From NCBI RefSeq assembly GCF_963169125.1, contig NC_084798.1, positions 197,713,481 through 197,777,480 on the forward strand: DNA of 64,000 nucleotides. The letters run 5' to 3'. The notes below the pieces were generated by a model that saw nothing but the letters and a program-made list of their open reading frames with translations, was not told the origin of the DNA and did no database searches. This document shows positions 1 through 12,205 of the stretch, piece by piece (position 1 is the stretch's first letter; each line of letters opens with the position of its first letter). The position numbers were made by a program, and so were the translations under genes. This stretch comes from Humulus lupulus (taxonomy: Eukaryota; Streptophyta; Magnoliopsida; Rosales; Cannabaceae).

Positions 1-359
1 AATTAATGGTCCACGGTTAAAATCTCCGGTTAAAAGGAATGGATGTTTTATTAAAAATGTTAAACTGTAAATAGGATCCCATAATAATGTTTACAAAGTT
101 GTTTACAGTTCCAAAATGGTCATTACAACTCAAAAGTTACAATCTTCCGACCTAAGCGGCAAAAATAGGGTTTAACCCTAGTTCCTCTGAGAAACCTTGG
201 TCGTGGTGGTCAAGCAGTCGCATAATTACATGTCACCACCTAAGCTCTCCACTCAGGTCTGGGTAAGTTTTTCTTTTCCTTTACCTGCACCACATAGCAC
301 CTGTGAGCCAAGGCTCGATATGAAAACTTATTACTGCATACATACAAGTACAAGTAAAT

Positions 360-560
360 GATTATAGAATCACTCTGGGGCCCAAAGCCCTAATCAGATG
401 ACCATAGAGTCAACCTGGGGTCATTTTCCCTAAATAGATGACCATGGAGTCACTCTGGGGTCCTTTCCCCTGAATAGATGACCATGGGGTCCTCCTGGGG
501 TCTTTTTCCCTATCCATGTGACCATAAAGTCACTCTGGGCCTTTCGCCCTAGCTCTGAGT
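360..560. repeat. Imperfect tandem array of about 46-60 bp units
   Basis: Four to five units, each with GACCATRGAGTCA followed by a CTGGGG...CCCT half-palindrome. The same array is in the partner LTR at 5025-5139 and 7148-7230. It lies between the two conserved LTR boxes, where other LTRs in the window carry different GTGAC/GTCAC arrays. Confidence 0.7.
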
Positions 561-1101
561 AATTAGCCATAGAACTAGTCAAGCGCTTTAGTTTTCTACG
601 ACCATGGGGTTGGACGAGCGTGTAATGCTGTATTGATTAGATCTAATCATATCGACCAGCGCCCAGTGCACTATTGCCTCTCTTGACTGATAAGTCAATG
701 CTTTACGACCAGTGCTATTGCCGTTCTTGACTGATAAGGCAATGCCTTTCTCAAGTAAATAATGCAATCATTCATAATGCAACATATATGCATATATAGA
801 GCACTCAACATGCTTCATCAATAATCAAGTATGTCACATAATGGGTGTAGTTTTCTTACCTCAGGCTCGAGCGTAAAATAAATTAAGAACGACCCTTGAG
901 CACAATCCTAATCTTGAGCCCTTAGCGGTAACCTAATCATAACCAAATATGAAATCCCATCAATAATGAGCTAATAAAGGCTTCCGGACCAAGTCCTAGC
1001 CTCCGGGACCTCGAATTCTACCAAACCAGGTAGTAGATTTGATCCCAAGCCTTAAGGTTTGAAAACTCGTCATTAAAACCTATGTTAGCTTAAAAGAACC
1101 A

Positions 1102-1290
1102 GGCGGGCCGCGACCTACCCCCAAGGGCCGCATGCGCCACCCAGGCAGAAAGCACCCTATCTGGGTGCCAGGGGAGGGCCGCGACTTGCCCTTGAGGGTC
1201 ACAGCGCACTATCAAGACAAAGCCCTAACTAAGCTTTGGGGTTCGCACAAGTCATGGTGCCCAAGAACACGGCCGCGACTTGACCCTGCG
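1102..1290. other. GC-rich palindrome cassette in element A LTR
   Basis: A CpG-rich block in AT-rich surroundings with repeated GGCCGCGAC half-sites (around 1107 and 1179) and paired GGGTGC/GCACCC arms. The partner LTR has its version at 7773-7990. See the findings for the shared pattern. Confidence 0.6.
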
Positions 1291-1860
1291 AACCCAGCAC
1301 CCCCAACCAAAAACACTTCCAAACAATCCCAAAATCAGAACTAATATGCAATACAACATTATCACCTAACCAGTAGTAAAACTCAAGCTTTAAAACACTC
1401 GAAACACTACCAAAAACTCAATCCCATAACCTAACTTCCAAACTCAAGAACACCATAAAAATAAAGAAATAACTTATGAATTCAAGCTTAGAATCATTAC
1501 CTCAATCACTGAATTGTCCCCTAGCTTTACCCATTCAATAACCTAGCTCAAACTTAGCTTCAATTCTCTTAAACTTCAAGCCTTCCTCAAGAAAATCAAA
1601 GAGGAAATGAGAGAGAGAGAGAGTGTCCGAGAGAGAGAGAAAAGAGTGCCTTGTTCTGCTGCTTCCTTTGGGTCATTCTACAACCTTCCCTTGACTAAGT
1701 ATATCTAACCTTTAAGTGGAAATGACCAATATACCCCTAGGGCCAACCTTCTCTGTCAAAGCCCCCTTAAGGGCAGTTTTGTCATTTGCCTCATACCCCG
1801 TTAATCAAAATTTACATCTCACAATTCCCGTCACTCCCAATATCCTCAAATAATTACCAA

Positions 1861-2180
1861 ATGACATGAATAAAAACTCATAATGCCCATATCTGATACG
1901 AAAGGCAGTCTTTGATATATCTCCCTCCTTGATCCTTGGCTGATGATAACCAGATTAAAGGTCTATCTTTGAGAATACCATTTTTCCCTACAACTGTTCA
2001 TACAGATCATCTATCATTGGCAGAGGATACTTGTTCTTAATTGTTAACTTGTTTAGTTCTTTGTAATCAATGCATATTTTCAGAGATTCGTCCTTCTTCT
2101 TTACAAACAGGACTGGTGCATCCATGGGAAAAAACTAGGTCTAATAAAACCCAAGTCCAACAGCTCCTGTAGCTATACCT
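1861..2180 (-). pseudogene. Element A reverse transcriptase fragment
   Basis: The minus strand encodes the first palm/finger blocks of a Ty3/gypsy RT: a [15 protein letters not shown] block, [29 protein letters not shown] and SGYH, then RYGHYEFL, where it ends abruptly. The YxDD block and everything after it are absent. Several in-frame stops and frame changes interrupt the reading. The fragment follows directly from the protease/RT frame at 2181-2564, which ends in a stop at 2181. It abuts LTR sequence at about 1861, which marks an internal deletion. Confidence 0.8.
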
Positions 2181-2564
2181 TTAGTTTTTTAATTCTGCTG
2201 GGGCCATTCTGTAAGGTGCCTTAAACACTAGCTCCGTCCCTGGTGCCAGTTCAATCACAAATTCAATCTCCTTGTGTGGTGGCAATCCTAGTAAATCTTC
2301 TGGAAACACATCCAGAAACTCATAGACCAACCTAGTCTCCTCTGGTCCCACTGGCACGATCTGAGTGGTATCTACCACACTGGCTAAGAATCCTATGCAA
2401 CCACCCTGCAATAGGTCTCTAACCCTCAAAAAAGATATCATGGGTACCTGGGGTCCATGCACCCATGGTCCATGCACAATGCCAATAAATACAAAAGGAT
2501 CCTCACCTTCAGGCTCTAAGGTTACCATTTTCCTTCTACAATCTATGGTTTCCCCATACTTCAC
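2181..2564 (-). pseudogene. Element A protease C-terminus and RT N-terminus
   Basis: A 127-codon open stretch. Its first part (IDCRRKMVTLEPEG) is the region after a retroviral-type aspartic protease. Residues about 85-127 match the start of Ty3/gypsy RT (FPEDLLGLPPHKEIEFVIEL, then PYRMAPAELK). The frame is a fragment of one long pol polyprotein: the methionine is internal, and the gap to the protease frame at 2631 is a frameshift, not a gene boundary. Confidence 0.8.
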
Positions 2565-2630
2565 TAATCAGTCTATACCCAAGATCATGTCAAAGTCGGT
2601 CATAACTAACTCTATCAAATCAACTGACAA

Positions 2631-2888
2631 CTATTTACCTTCCACTATCGCTGGCAATGATCTGACCCATCTTCTAGATACTACTAACTCCTCAGTGGGT
2701 AATAAGGTCCCGAACCCCATAGCATAATAATCACATGGTCTACTCAGCCTATCAATAATTCTACTAGCAACAAAAGAATGTGTAGCACCAAAATCAATCA
2801 AAACAATATAAGGGGTTCCAGCACTAAAAAGCTGACCTGTGCCTACTGAGGGACAAGCCTCAACTTCTGCCTGTGTCAACTCGTACAC
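2631..2888 (-). pseudogene. Element A aspartic protease
   Basis: The catalytic loop reads IDFGATHSFV, where gypsy proteases have D-S/T-G. The serine position is phenylalanine, a single C-to-T type change, so the enzyme is probably dead. Upstream is the short linker after the zinc knuckle; downstream the frame breaks. The family processes Gag-Pol inside virus-like particles. Confidence 0.75.
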
Positions 2889-3191
2889 TCAAGCTGGGGC
2901 CGAGCTATCTGCATTTCTTGGCTCTTCCTTTCTTGCCCTCAGACAATCTTTCTTCAGGTGTCCCATTATCCCGCATAAAAAGCAGGCCTTTACTTGACAC
3001 TCCCACATATGGCGCTTCTTGCATCTAGCGCACTCGGGAAAAGTCCTCCAGCCCTCACTACCGCTCTGGCGGCCTACTATAATACCACGTGGCCTCCTCT
3101 CAAGGCCTGGAGTTGGAAAGGCATCAATAGCCTTCCTTTTCTTATCACTAGGACCTCCACCCTTGCCTGAACTCACAAATGGAGGTCCCAC
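2889..3191 (-). pseudogene. Element A Gag zinc knuckle
   Basis: This frame contains one complete CCHC knuckle, CFLCGIMGHLKKDC (C-x2-C-x4-H-x4-C), which binds RNA in the nucleocapsid part of Gag. Just before it is CARCKKRHMWEC, a second cysteine-rich stretch typical of chromovirus Gags. The frame is open, but it is disconnected from the upstream gag by frameshifts and stops. Confidence 0.8.
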
Positions 3192-3908
3192 CCTCCTAAT
3201 GTCTCATGGCCGCTTTATCACGCCATATCTTGTTCTCTGTGCTCTCAGTTGTGAGCGCCTTCTCAACCACCTGTACATAAGTAGTCACCCCCGACATTGT
3301 GGTAATACGAATATCCCGGGCTTTCCTAGGTTGTAGCCCCTAGAGAAAGCTCTCCCATCTGGTCCCATCAGTGGGCACCAGTTCCCCGGCAAACTTTGTC
3401 AGTCTATCAAACTTCAAAGCATTTCAGTTACTGACATACTTCTTTGAAGCAGTTTACTAAATTCTTCAGCTTTTGCAGCCCTGATGGCATCATTGTATTA
3501 CTTTTCATTAAACAGAGTCTAAAACTCTTCCCAACTCAAAGCATTAACATTTTTGGTCTGGGCTATCACTTCTCACCAAATTCGGGCATCCTGCCGAAAC
3601 ATATATGTGGCACAAGCCACCCTATCATTACCAGACACCCTCATAAAGTCTAGGATTGTGGTAACCATACTGATCCACTGCTCGGCCTTGGCCGGATCTG
3701 TACTACCCTCAAAGACTGGAGGGTGCTTTTTCTTGAACCTTTCACAAAAAGATTCCCATTTATTCCCAGCCTTTGGCGGCTGCTGAACTATTGGCATCGT
3801 CACAAGTGGTTCCTCTGGTAAAATGTTCCCTACAAGAACCTGTTGTTGTCTCAAGAGGCGGATTTCTTCTTCCTGCCTCATTACCCTGGCTTGCAAATCA
3901 GCAAGCAC
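3192..3908 (-). pseudogene. Element A Gag capsid region
   Basis: At 3573-3908 the minus strand encodes a glutamine-rich coiled N-terminus (RQEEEIRLLRQQQ), then the retrotransposon Gag signature FKKKHPPVFEGSTDPAKAEQW and the start of the capsid helices, ending at QDARIW. From 3572 to 3192 the similarity continues weakly through several stops and frame changes before joining the zinc-knuckle frame. The product would form the particle shell; this copy cannot make it. Confidence 0.75.
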
Positions 3909-4548
3909 CTGCTGCCAGTTATCAGGAGCTGGCTGGGGGGTCTGACCCTGGTCATTCTCCTAACCCTGTCTGTCATTCTGGCCCTAAACTTCCTGGCCAG
4001 CTGATGATTCAATCTGCCTTGGAAGCATACTTTCAACCTTAAACCTTACTGCAATAATCAATGCAGGCAGTTAGGTAGTGATAACTAAACCTCTTGCCGC
4101 CTCACGGTCCAAGATCAAGCAGATATTCATCCACATTCAACAGTCATGCTAATAAGCATGTCGATTCATAATCATAACAATTAACACTTAGGAATTAACA
4201 ATTAATGGTGCTAATAAGCATTTTCTGGCATACATGTATCTGTGACAGCGCTAAGGAGTGTGTCCTGACTTGAATGTCCATACAACAGCGCTAATAAGCT
4301 ATTCTTTGGAATTCCCAAGAAATATTAGTGCTAATAAGCACGTTCTTATTCATCATGCAACAGTCAATGGCCAGGCCCTATCAGTATATCTCATGCTACC
4401 TAATAAGTCATGAAGGTAAAACATTTATATCCTATTTAAGTAGTTAAACACATAACCACATAAATAGTTACTGAACCCTGAGTCGAGCTTCTCTTTAGTG
4501 GCGAGTGTACATGTCTGACCTATCTGCAGGAACCCTTAATCTTGGCAC
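3909..4548 (-). other. Element A leader / 5' untranslated region
   Basis: About 640 bases between PBS and gag. It includes four repeats of a CTAATAAGC motif (4150, 4211, 4289, 4331). No coding sequence is seen. Confidence 0.5.
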
Positions 4549-4560
4549 GCTCTAATACCA
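4549..4560 (-). promoter_or_regulatory. Primer binding site, tRNA-iMet type
   Basis: On the minus strand TGGTATTAGAGC lies three bases inside the 5' LTR. It matches the complement of the plant initiator tRNA-Met 3' end (TGGTATCAGAGC) with one mismatch. Confidence 0.85.
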
Positions 4561-5139
4561 AGTTGTAACACCCTGGTTAGCCAAGACCGTCACACTGTGT
4601 ATTTTAAATCGTGCTTAACTCGCTAACCAAGTCATTAGGCCATAAATGTGCATCTAAATATAATTAATGGTCCAGGGTTAACATATTCGGTTAAAAGGAA
4701 TGGATATTTTATTAAAAATGTTAAACTGTACATGGGATCCCATAATAATGTTTACAAAGTTGTTTACAATTCCAAAATGATCATTACAACTCAAAATTTA
4801 CAATTCGCCGACCTAAGCAACAAAAATAGGGTTTAACCCTAGTTCCTCTGAGACACATTAGTCGTGGTGATCAAGCGGTCACATATGTACATGTCGCCAC
4901 CTAAGCTCTCCACTCAGGGCTGGGTAAGCTTTTCTTTTCCTTTACCATCACCACATAGCACCCATGAGCCAAGGCTCAGCAAGAAAACTTATTACTACAT
5001 GCATACAAGTACAAGTAAATGATTATAGAATCACGCTGGGGCACGCAGCCCTAATCAGATGACCATAGAGTCAACCTGGGGTCATTTGGCCTAAATAGAT
5101 GACCATGGAGTCATTCTGGGGTCCTTTTCCCTGAATAGA

Positions 5140-7147
5140 TGTAATGCCCCGACTAATTCTAGACCTCGGACCATTAAAAACTACTAAACATTACTACTAA
5201 TTTGAATACATATATAAGAAATAACATAACTTTATTTAAAACCCAAAATATTGTGCCAAATACAAAGTAAAGTATGGGTACCCATTGTTTAGTACATAAA
5301 ACATAAAAACATAACTTTAATCAATTGTTAAAATACTATGTGCGGAAATACATAAAACATAAATCAAAAGACTTAAAAACAACGTCATCCTCGATCTTCC
5401 AGCAGTCCATTCAATTCATTCATCCTCAACACACATGCCAAGCTGCCACGAATCCTTCCCGCCTTCCATGCTCATTTTCCAACATCATCTAAAAAGAAAG
5501 GAACGAGCCTAATGCCCAGCAAGATAAAAACTACTAAAAACATATATGTCATAAATCATAAAACATAAGATTATATCATAAAGCATATAAAATAAATGAC
5601 TATAAAAACGTATATCACATGGGACTACAAGATTAATGGCCATTAACTCATTAACGTGGTATATGATAAAACCATCTAGGTCCTCAGTCTACTAATCGAG
5701 TTAGGCTAGATCATAACTATAGTATATGATAACCCATCTAGGCCCTCTGTCTACTAATTGAGGTAGGGTAAATCATAACTCTAAACCATGAAAATGATCA
5801 AAATTCTTGGTGCTTGCTATCTAAGCAAGTCATATGCCCAAGCGACTACAAAACATATATCATATCTCATATCATACCATAGCATAGCATAAAACATATC
5901 ATAACATAAACATATAAACACATATAATCTAACTTATTTTCCTTACCGAAAACCGGGATATGGAGACAAGAACAGGATTGGAACACTCCGAAAACCAACA
6001 GTAAAAATCATGAGTTTCTAAAGAAATGGAGATGAAAAAGAGAATTAAACCATAAAGATAGAAACTTACCGAAAAACCTTAAGTTTCAAAGAACTTAAAC
6101 ACCTAACCAAGAATCATGACAAAGAGTTAGGATCTGAATGAAAACAAAAGAAAACTAAAGAACCATGAAGAACTGATTTTAAGGATAAGAATACCTTGGA
6201 TGAACTATGACGTTGATCTACACCTCGATATCAAAATAACACTATATCTTACTTCCCAAGTGTTTAGAAAAGCTTAGATTGGAAAATATTTTAACCCAAA
6301 ACCTAAGTGTTTCTCTCTAGTAACCTTAGCAGCTTGGAGGCACTAAGCAAAGCTTGAATGATGAGTTAAATGGCTAAGTACTAGGTCCTATTTATAGAGT
6401 TCAAGGAGTGAAACTAACCCCTTTTAAAATGAATAAATAAATTAATATAAAATGAAAAAATTTGAATTTTCGTTCAAAAAATGCCCAGAACTTAGTCGAA
6501 ATCGTTCAAGAGCAAGTCCAAGTGGTTAAGGTTGTTTTCAAATTTAAATCCTCAAGTTTCAAAAAAATGCCTCCCAGAGGCGCTCTATCGCCTACCATGG
6601 GGGATATATCACCTGCACCTTTACCTCGAGCCTTCGTGCTTTCGTTCGTACGAAGTCGACGTGTTTTTCGTATCTCCCGTAGGCGATATATCAACCCCTA
6701 TAGCTGCGATATATCAGCATACGTTGATATATCAAACACGTATTTGCACTCTTTCAGCATATTTGAATTGATTAAACAACTTTTACTAAGTAAAATTGTG
6801 ATCCTAACAGCTGCTAGAAGGTTCTAGAGCTTCTAGATCTTTCTTTTAATTAAATTATTCATCAAAAATACTTAAATCCTTAATAAACATGCTTGTGACA
6901 AGTGTCACGATCTTATTAATTCTATCTAAACCTTAGGTTATAATGAACCATATTTCTAGGACCAGCAATATTAATCAAACCTTATGTTATAATTAATATT
7001 TCTAAACTATACGTTAAACTTATAAAATCCATAACTGTTGCTACGAGTTTCCAACTAAGTCTCGGCTTGAACCAAAATCAACGGAAAATAACATACTACA
7101 AGCTACTACTACTACTATCTAGCTAAGTAAAATTATGAGACACTACA
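5140..7147 (-). mobile_element. Solo LTR of the element B family
   Basis: A 2008-bp LTR beginning TGTAATGCCCCGAC and ending GAGACACTACA on the plus strand, flanked by perfect ATAGA duplications (5135-5139 and 7148-7152). It is clearly the same family as the LTRs of element B and in the same orientation, but it has no internal region. Solo LTRs arise by recombination between the two LTRs of one element. It carries an ATATAT-type palindrome cassette at 6579-6740. Confidence 0.92.
6579..6740. other. Palindrome cassette, CTCTAT/ATATAT type
   Basis: Starts with GGCGCTCTATCGCC (6579-6592), then GATATATCACC, AGGCGATATATCAACC, GCTGCGATATATCAGC and GTTGATATATCA. All share a GCG-type arm around a six-base AT core. 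Confidence 0.6.
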
Positions 7148-7772
7148 ATAGATGACCATGGGGTCATCCTATGTCCCTTTGCCCTAGCCATGTGACCATA
7201 AAGTCACCTTGGGCCTTTCGCCCTAGCTCTGAGTAACTAGTCATAGAACTAGTCAAGCACTTTAGTTTTCTACGACCATTGGGTCGGACGAGCATGTAAT
7301 GCTTTGTTGATTAGATCTAATCATATCAATTAGTGCCCAGCGCACTATTACCGCTCTTGATTAATAAGTCAGTGCTTTACAACCAGCGCTCAATGCTATT
7401 GTTGTCCTTGACTGATAAGTCAATGCCTTTCTTAAGTAAATAATGCAACCAAGCATTCATAATGCAACAGATATCCATATATAGAGCACTCAACATGCTT
7501 CATCAATAATCATGTATGTCACATAATAGGTGCAGTTTTCTTACCTCAGGCTCAAGCATAAAATAAATTAAGAACGGCCCTTGAGCACGATCCTGATCTT
7601 GAGCCCTTATTGGTAACCTAATCATAACCAAATATGAGATCCCATCAATAATGAGCAAATAAAGGCTTTCAGACCAAGTCCTAGCCTCCAGGAACTCGAA
7701 TTCTACCAAACCAAGCAATAGATTCAATTCTAAGCCTTAAGGTTTGTAAAACCTATGCTAGCTTAAAAGAAC

Positions 7773-7990
7773 CAGGTGGGCCGCAGCGCACCTCCCAGAC
7801 AGAAAGCCCTCTGTCTGGGTGCTAGGGGCGGGCCGCGACTTGCCCTTCAGGGTCGCGGTGCGCTATCAAGATAGATCCCTAACTAAGCTTTAGGGTTCGC
7901 ATAGGTCGCAACGTACTATCAAGACAGATCCCTAACTAAGCTTTGGGGTTCGCACAGGTCGCAGCGCCCAAGAACACAGTCGTGACTAGA
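7773..7990. other. GC-rich palindrome cassette in element A 5' LTR
   Basis: Partner of the block at 1102-1290: GGGCCGCAGCGCACC, GGGCCGCGACTTGCCC and GGGTCGCGGTGCGC. Compared with the left copy it has an extra internal duplication (AAGACAGATCCCTAACTAAG repeated at 7868 and 7920). Confidence 0.6.
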
Positions 7991-9712
7991 CCTTGCAAAC
8001 CCAGCACTCCTACTTTTCCTTCAGTCCAAACTCAACAAAAAATACTTCCAAACAATCCCAAAATCATAACAAAAGCCCAATACAAAATTATCACCAAACC
8101 AGCAATAAAACCCAAGCTTTAAAACACTCAAAACACTACCAGAAACCCAATCCCATAACCAAACTTCCAAACTCAAGAATACCATAAAAATAGAGAAATA
8201 GCTTCTGAATTCAAGCTTAGAATCATTACCTCAATCACTGAATTTGTAATGACCCGACTATTTCTAAGACCTCGGACCATTAAAAACTACTATGGCATAG
8301 CTACTAATTTGAATACATACATAAGAAATAACATAACTTTATTTAAAACCCAAAATATTGTACCAAATACAAAATAAGGTAAAAAAATATATAAAATGTT
8401 ATATGGGATCCCATTGTTATAAAACATAAAAACATAAACTTTAATTATTTAAATACTAATTGCGGAAATACATAAAAAAAACATAATTTAAAAGACTTTA
8501 AACAACGTCATCCTCGATCTTCCATCATTCCATTCATCCTCAACACACATGCCAAGCTACCACGAATCCTTCCCGCCTTCCATGTTCATTTCCTGCATCA
8601 AACTAAAAAAATAAAGGAATGAACCTAATGCCCAGCAAGGAAAATCTACTAACAACATATATCATAAATCATAAACATAAGACTATATCATAAACATATA
8701 CCATAAAACATATGACTATAAAAACATATATCATATAGGACTACAATATTAATGGCCATTAACTCATTAGCATGGTATGTGATAAAACCATCTAGGTCCT
8801 CTGTCTACTAATCAAGGTAGGTTAGATCACAACTATAGTATATGATAACCCATCTAGGTCCTCTATCTACTAATCGAGGTAAGGTAAATCATAACTCTAA
8901 ACCATGAAAATGATCAAAATTCTTGGGGCTTGCTATCTAAGCAAATCATATGCCCAAGCAACTACAACATAAATTCTCGGGGCTTGCTATCTAAGAAAGT
9001 CATATGCCCAAGGACTACAAAACATATTTATACATATACATATCATAGCATAAAACATATCATAACATAAACATATAAACACATATAATCTAACCTATTT
9101 TCCTTACCAAAAACCAGGATATGGAGACAAGAACGGGATTCGAAACACTCCTAAAACCAATAATAGAATCGTGAGTTTCTAAAGAAAGGAGATGAAAAAG
9201 AGAACTAAACCATCAATGAAGAAACTTACTAAAAACCTTAAGTTTCAAGAAACTTAAACACCTAATCAAGAATCATAAACAAGAGTTAGGATCTGAAAGA
9301 AAATAAAAGAAAACTAAAGAACCATGAAGAACTGAACTTAAGGATAGGAATACCTGTGATGAACTATGACTTTATCTCTTACTTCCCAAGTGTTTATAAA
9401 AGCTTAGATTGGAAAAGCTTTTAACCCAAAACCCAAGTGTTTCTCTCTATAGTAATCTTAGCAGCTTGGAGGCTCTAAAGAATGCTTGAAGAATGAAGGA
9501 AAATGGCTGAGTACTAGGTCCTATTTATAGAGTTCAAGGAGTGAAACTAACCCCTTTTAATTTGAATAAATAAATGAATATAAAATGAAAAAGATTTGAA
9601 TTTTCATTCAACAGACGCCCAAAACTCGGTCAAAATTGTTCAAAGGCAGGTCCAAGTGGTTAAGGCTGTTTTTAAATTTAAAATCCTCAAGTATTAAAAA
9701 ATGCACTCCCAT

Positions 9713-9829
9713 GGGCAATATATCGCCTACACTGGGTGATATATCACCTAGACCTATATCCCGAGCCCCGTTCGTTCGTTCGTGCGAAGTCGACGTGTTT
9801 TTCGTATCTCTCGTAGGCGATATATCGGC
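9713..9829. other. Palindrome cassette, ATATAT type
   Basis: GGGCAATATATCGCC (9713), GGGTGATATATCACC (9734) and AGGCGATATATCGGC (9815). The partner LTR has CCGATATATCGCC (22561) and GGGCGATATATTGCC (22580). Confidence 0.65.
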
Positions 9830-10211
9830 ATACGTTGATATATCAAACACGTATTTGCACTTTTCAGCATATTTTGAATTGATTAAACAGCTTTGACTAA
9901 GTCAAAACGTTATCCTAACAGCTGCTGGAAGGTTCTAGAGCTTCTAGATCTTTCTTTCAATTAAACTATTCATAAAAAATACTTAAATCCTTAATAAACA
10001 TGATTATGACAAATGTCACACTCTTATTAATTCTATCTAAACCTTAGGTTATAATAAATAATATTTCTAGAACCAGCAATATTAATCAAACCTTATGTTA
10101 TAATTAATATTTCTAAACTATCGGTTAAACTTATAAAATCCATAATTGTTGTTATGAGTTTCCAACTAAGTCCCGACTTGAACCAAAATCCATAGAAACT
10201 AACATACTACA

Positions 10212-10314
<103 letters not shown>

Positions 10315-10344
10315 TCTAACTAAGTAAAATTCTGGGACACTATA

Positions 10345-10362
10345 ATTCTCCCCTACGTAAAA
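10345..10362 (-). promoter_or_regulatory. Polypurine tract of element B
   Basis: The minus strand reads ACGTAGGGGAGAAT immediately before the LTR start, the expected plus-strand primer site of a reverse-transcribing element. Confidence 0.8.
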
Positions 10363-10380
10363 GAATTTCGTCCCCGAAAT

Positions 10381-11700
10381 TTACTTACCGAAAAATTCTG
10401 GATACCGTGCTAACATGTCTCCCTCCAACTCCCACGTTGCCTCCCGTTCAGAACTATTACTAAATAGGACCTTGACTATCGGAATACTCTTAGACCGTAA
10501 TTCCTTCATTCCTCTATCTAGGATGCTAACCGGTCGTTCCTCGTAACTCAAGTCTTTCTGGAGTGCTATCGTATCGTACTTGAGGAAGTGAAATGCGTCT
10601 GACACATGTCTACGCAGCATCGAGATGTAAAATACATTGTGGCTATCTGCTAGAGCTGGTGGTAGGGCTAATCTATATGCAATTGTTCCCACCTTGTCCA
10701 ATATCTCAAAAGGACCTATAAACTAGGGACTAGGCTTGCCTTTCTTCCCAAACCGCTTCACACCTTTCATAGGAGATATCTTTAAGAAGACTTGGTCTCT
10801 GACTTTGAATTCCACATCATGCCGCTTAGCATCTGCATAACTTTTCTGACGGCTTTGAGCAGCGAGCATATGCTTTCTAATCAGCGCCACTGCATCATGA
10901 GCCTCTCCAACAGCTTCGTGTCTAGGAAGTTGTCTTTCTCCTACCTCATCCCAATATAACGGTGATCGACACCTCCTCCCATAAAGTAACTCATAGGGTA
11001 CCATCCCAATCATTGACTAGTAGCTATTGATGTAGAAGAATTCTATCAGTGCCAAATACTTACTCCATGATCCTCCAAAGTCAAGTACACAATCGTGCAA
11101 CATATCTTCTAAAATCTATACGGTACGCTCGGTCTGACCATCGTTCTGAGGATGAAATTTTGTACTAAGACTTAACTTGGTACCCATGGCTTGCTGCAAG
11201 CTTCCCCAAAATCTTGATGTAAACACCGATCCTCTATCGGATACTATGATTTTAGGGATTCCATGCAGACGCACTATTTCTCGGACATAAATGTATGCGT
11301 ACTAGTCTATTGTGTACGTAGTCTTGACAGGCAGGAAGTGAGCTGACTTGGTTAGTCTATCTACCACTACCCAAGCCGAGTCATGTTGTTTATTTTTTTG
11401 TGGTAGTCCTGTCACGAAGTCCATGGCTATATCTTCCCACTTCCATTCTATAATACTAAGCGGTTGCAATAAACCTACAGGTCGATGATGTTCTGCTTTC
11501 ACTTGCTGGCATACTAAGCATTTGGACACATATTCTACTACGTCTTTCTTCATTCCTTGCCACCAATACAATGCCTTAAGGTCGTGAGTCATCTTGGTCA
11601 ACCTTGGGTGAATTGAGTAAGGGGTATTGTGTGCTTCCTCTAAAATCTTCATCTTGATTCCATGGTAATTTGGCACGTATACCCGGCCCTTATATCTCAT
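10381..11700 (-). pseudogene. Element B integrase with C-terminal chromodomain
   Basis: Read on the minus strand: the HHCC zinc domain (H-NTPYSIH ... CLVCQQVK) around 11650-11500; the DDE core with D in MDFVTGLP, D in VSDRGS and E in DGQTERT; the MVPYELLYGRRCRSPLYWDE block; the GPFEIL-type tail; and then a chromodomain (YEERPVSILDRGMKELR ... EATWELEGDMLARYPEFF). All catalytic residues are present. Chromodomains of this class guide integration to heterochromatin. The frame is broken only by isolated stops near 11302, 11014 and 10723, all TAG, plausibly from CAG codons. Without them it would be one open frame to the terminal stop at 10381. Confidence 0.88.
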
Positions 11701-12205
11701 AAACCCCTATCTCGATATAGATAAATATGTTTCCTTACCCTCTTTAACTGCAACTATGTGAGATACTAACATGTCATCATGCCCTTGCCTAATCAATATA
11801 TATTCTAACAGACTTGACTTGATGGAAAAGTTAGCCAGCTTACCAATGACTACTTCTATTCTGACATTGATCAGCTTTTGCTGAAGCCGCTTTTCTATTC
11901 TGGATATTGCTGCTAGATTCTCGTAATTCTTCCTACTTAGCGCATCAGCAACTACGTTTGCTTTTCTTGGGTGGGATAGGATTTCTTAGACATAATCCTT
12001 CACTAGTTTTAACCACCTGCGCTGCCTCATGTGGAGCTCCTTTTGTGTGAAGAAATTCTTTAAGCTCTTGTGGTCTGTATAAATCTCACACTGTTCTCCA
12101 TAAAGATAATGGCGCCATATTTTAAATGCAAAGACCACCGCTGCCAACTCCATATCGTGCATTGGATAGCGTTGCTCGTATTCCTTCAGCTGCCTTGAGG
12201 CGTAG
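11701..12205 (-). pseudogene. Element B RNase H, second part, and linker
   Basis: The minus strand encodes [50 protein letters not shown] and HPRKANVVADALSRK, the classic gypsy RNase H C-terminal half with catalytic E and D residues. A TAA replaces a codon in KDY-x-x-EIL near 11980. The domain's first part is beyond the nested solo LTR at 14484-14640. The linker before integrase contains one stop at about 11708. Confidence 0.85.

Larger units (their letters stand above)
1..1860 (-). repeat. Element A 3' LTR, truncated at both ends
   Basis: Base 1 aligns with base 4662 of the 5' LTR copy, so about 98 bases are outside the window. The copy has neither of the insertions found in its partner: at 1505-1530 it shows the uninterrupted site into which element B jumped in the 5' LTR. 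It stops at about 1860, inside the motif ACCAAA, and joins RT sequence. It holds a tandem array (360-560), a conserved donor-like box (844-860), a GC-rich palindrome cassette (1102-1290) and a GA-rich stretch (1606-1645). Confidence 0.85.

Noticed and set aside
6462..6827. Plus-strand 121-codon frame in a solo LTR
   Set aside because: It spans the palindrome cassette; related frames at 9636 and 22557 shift and break, so it is not under coding selection.
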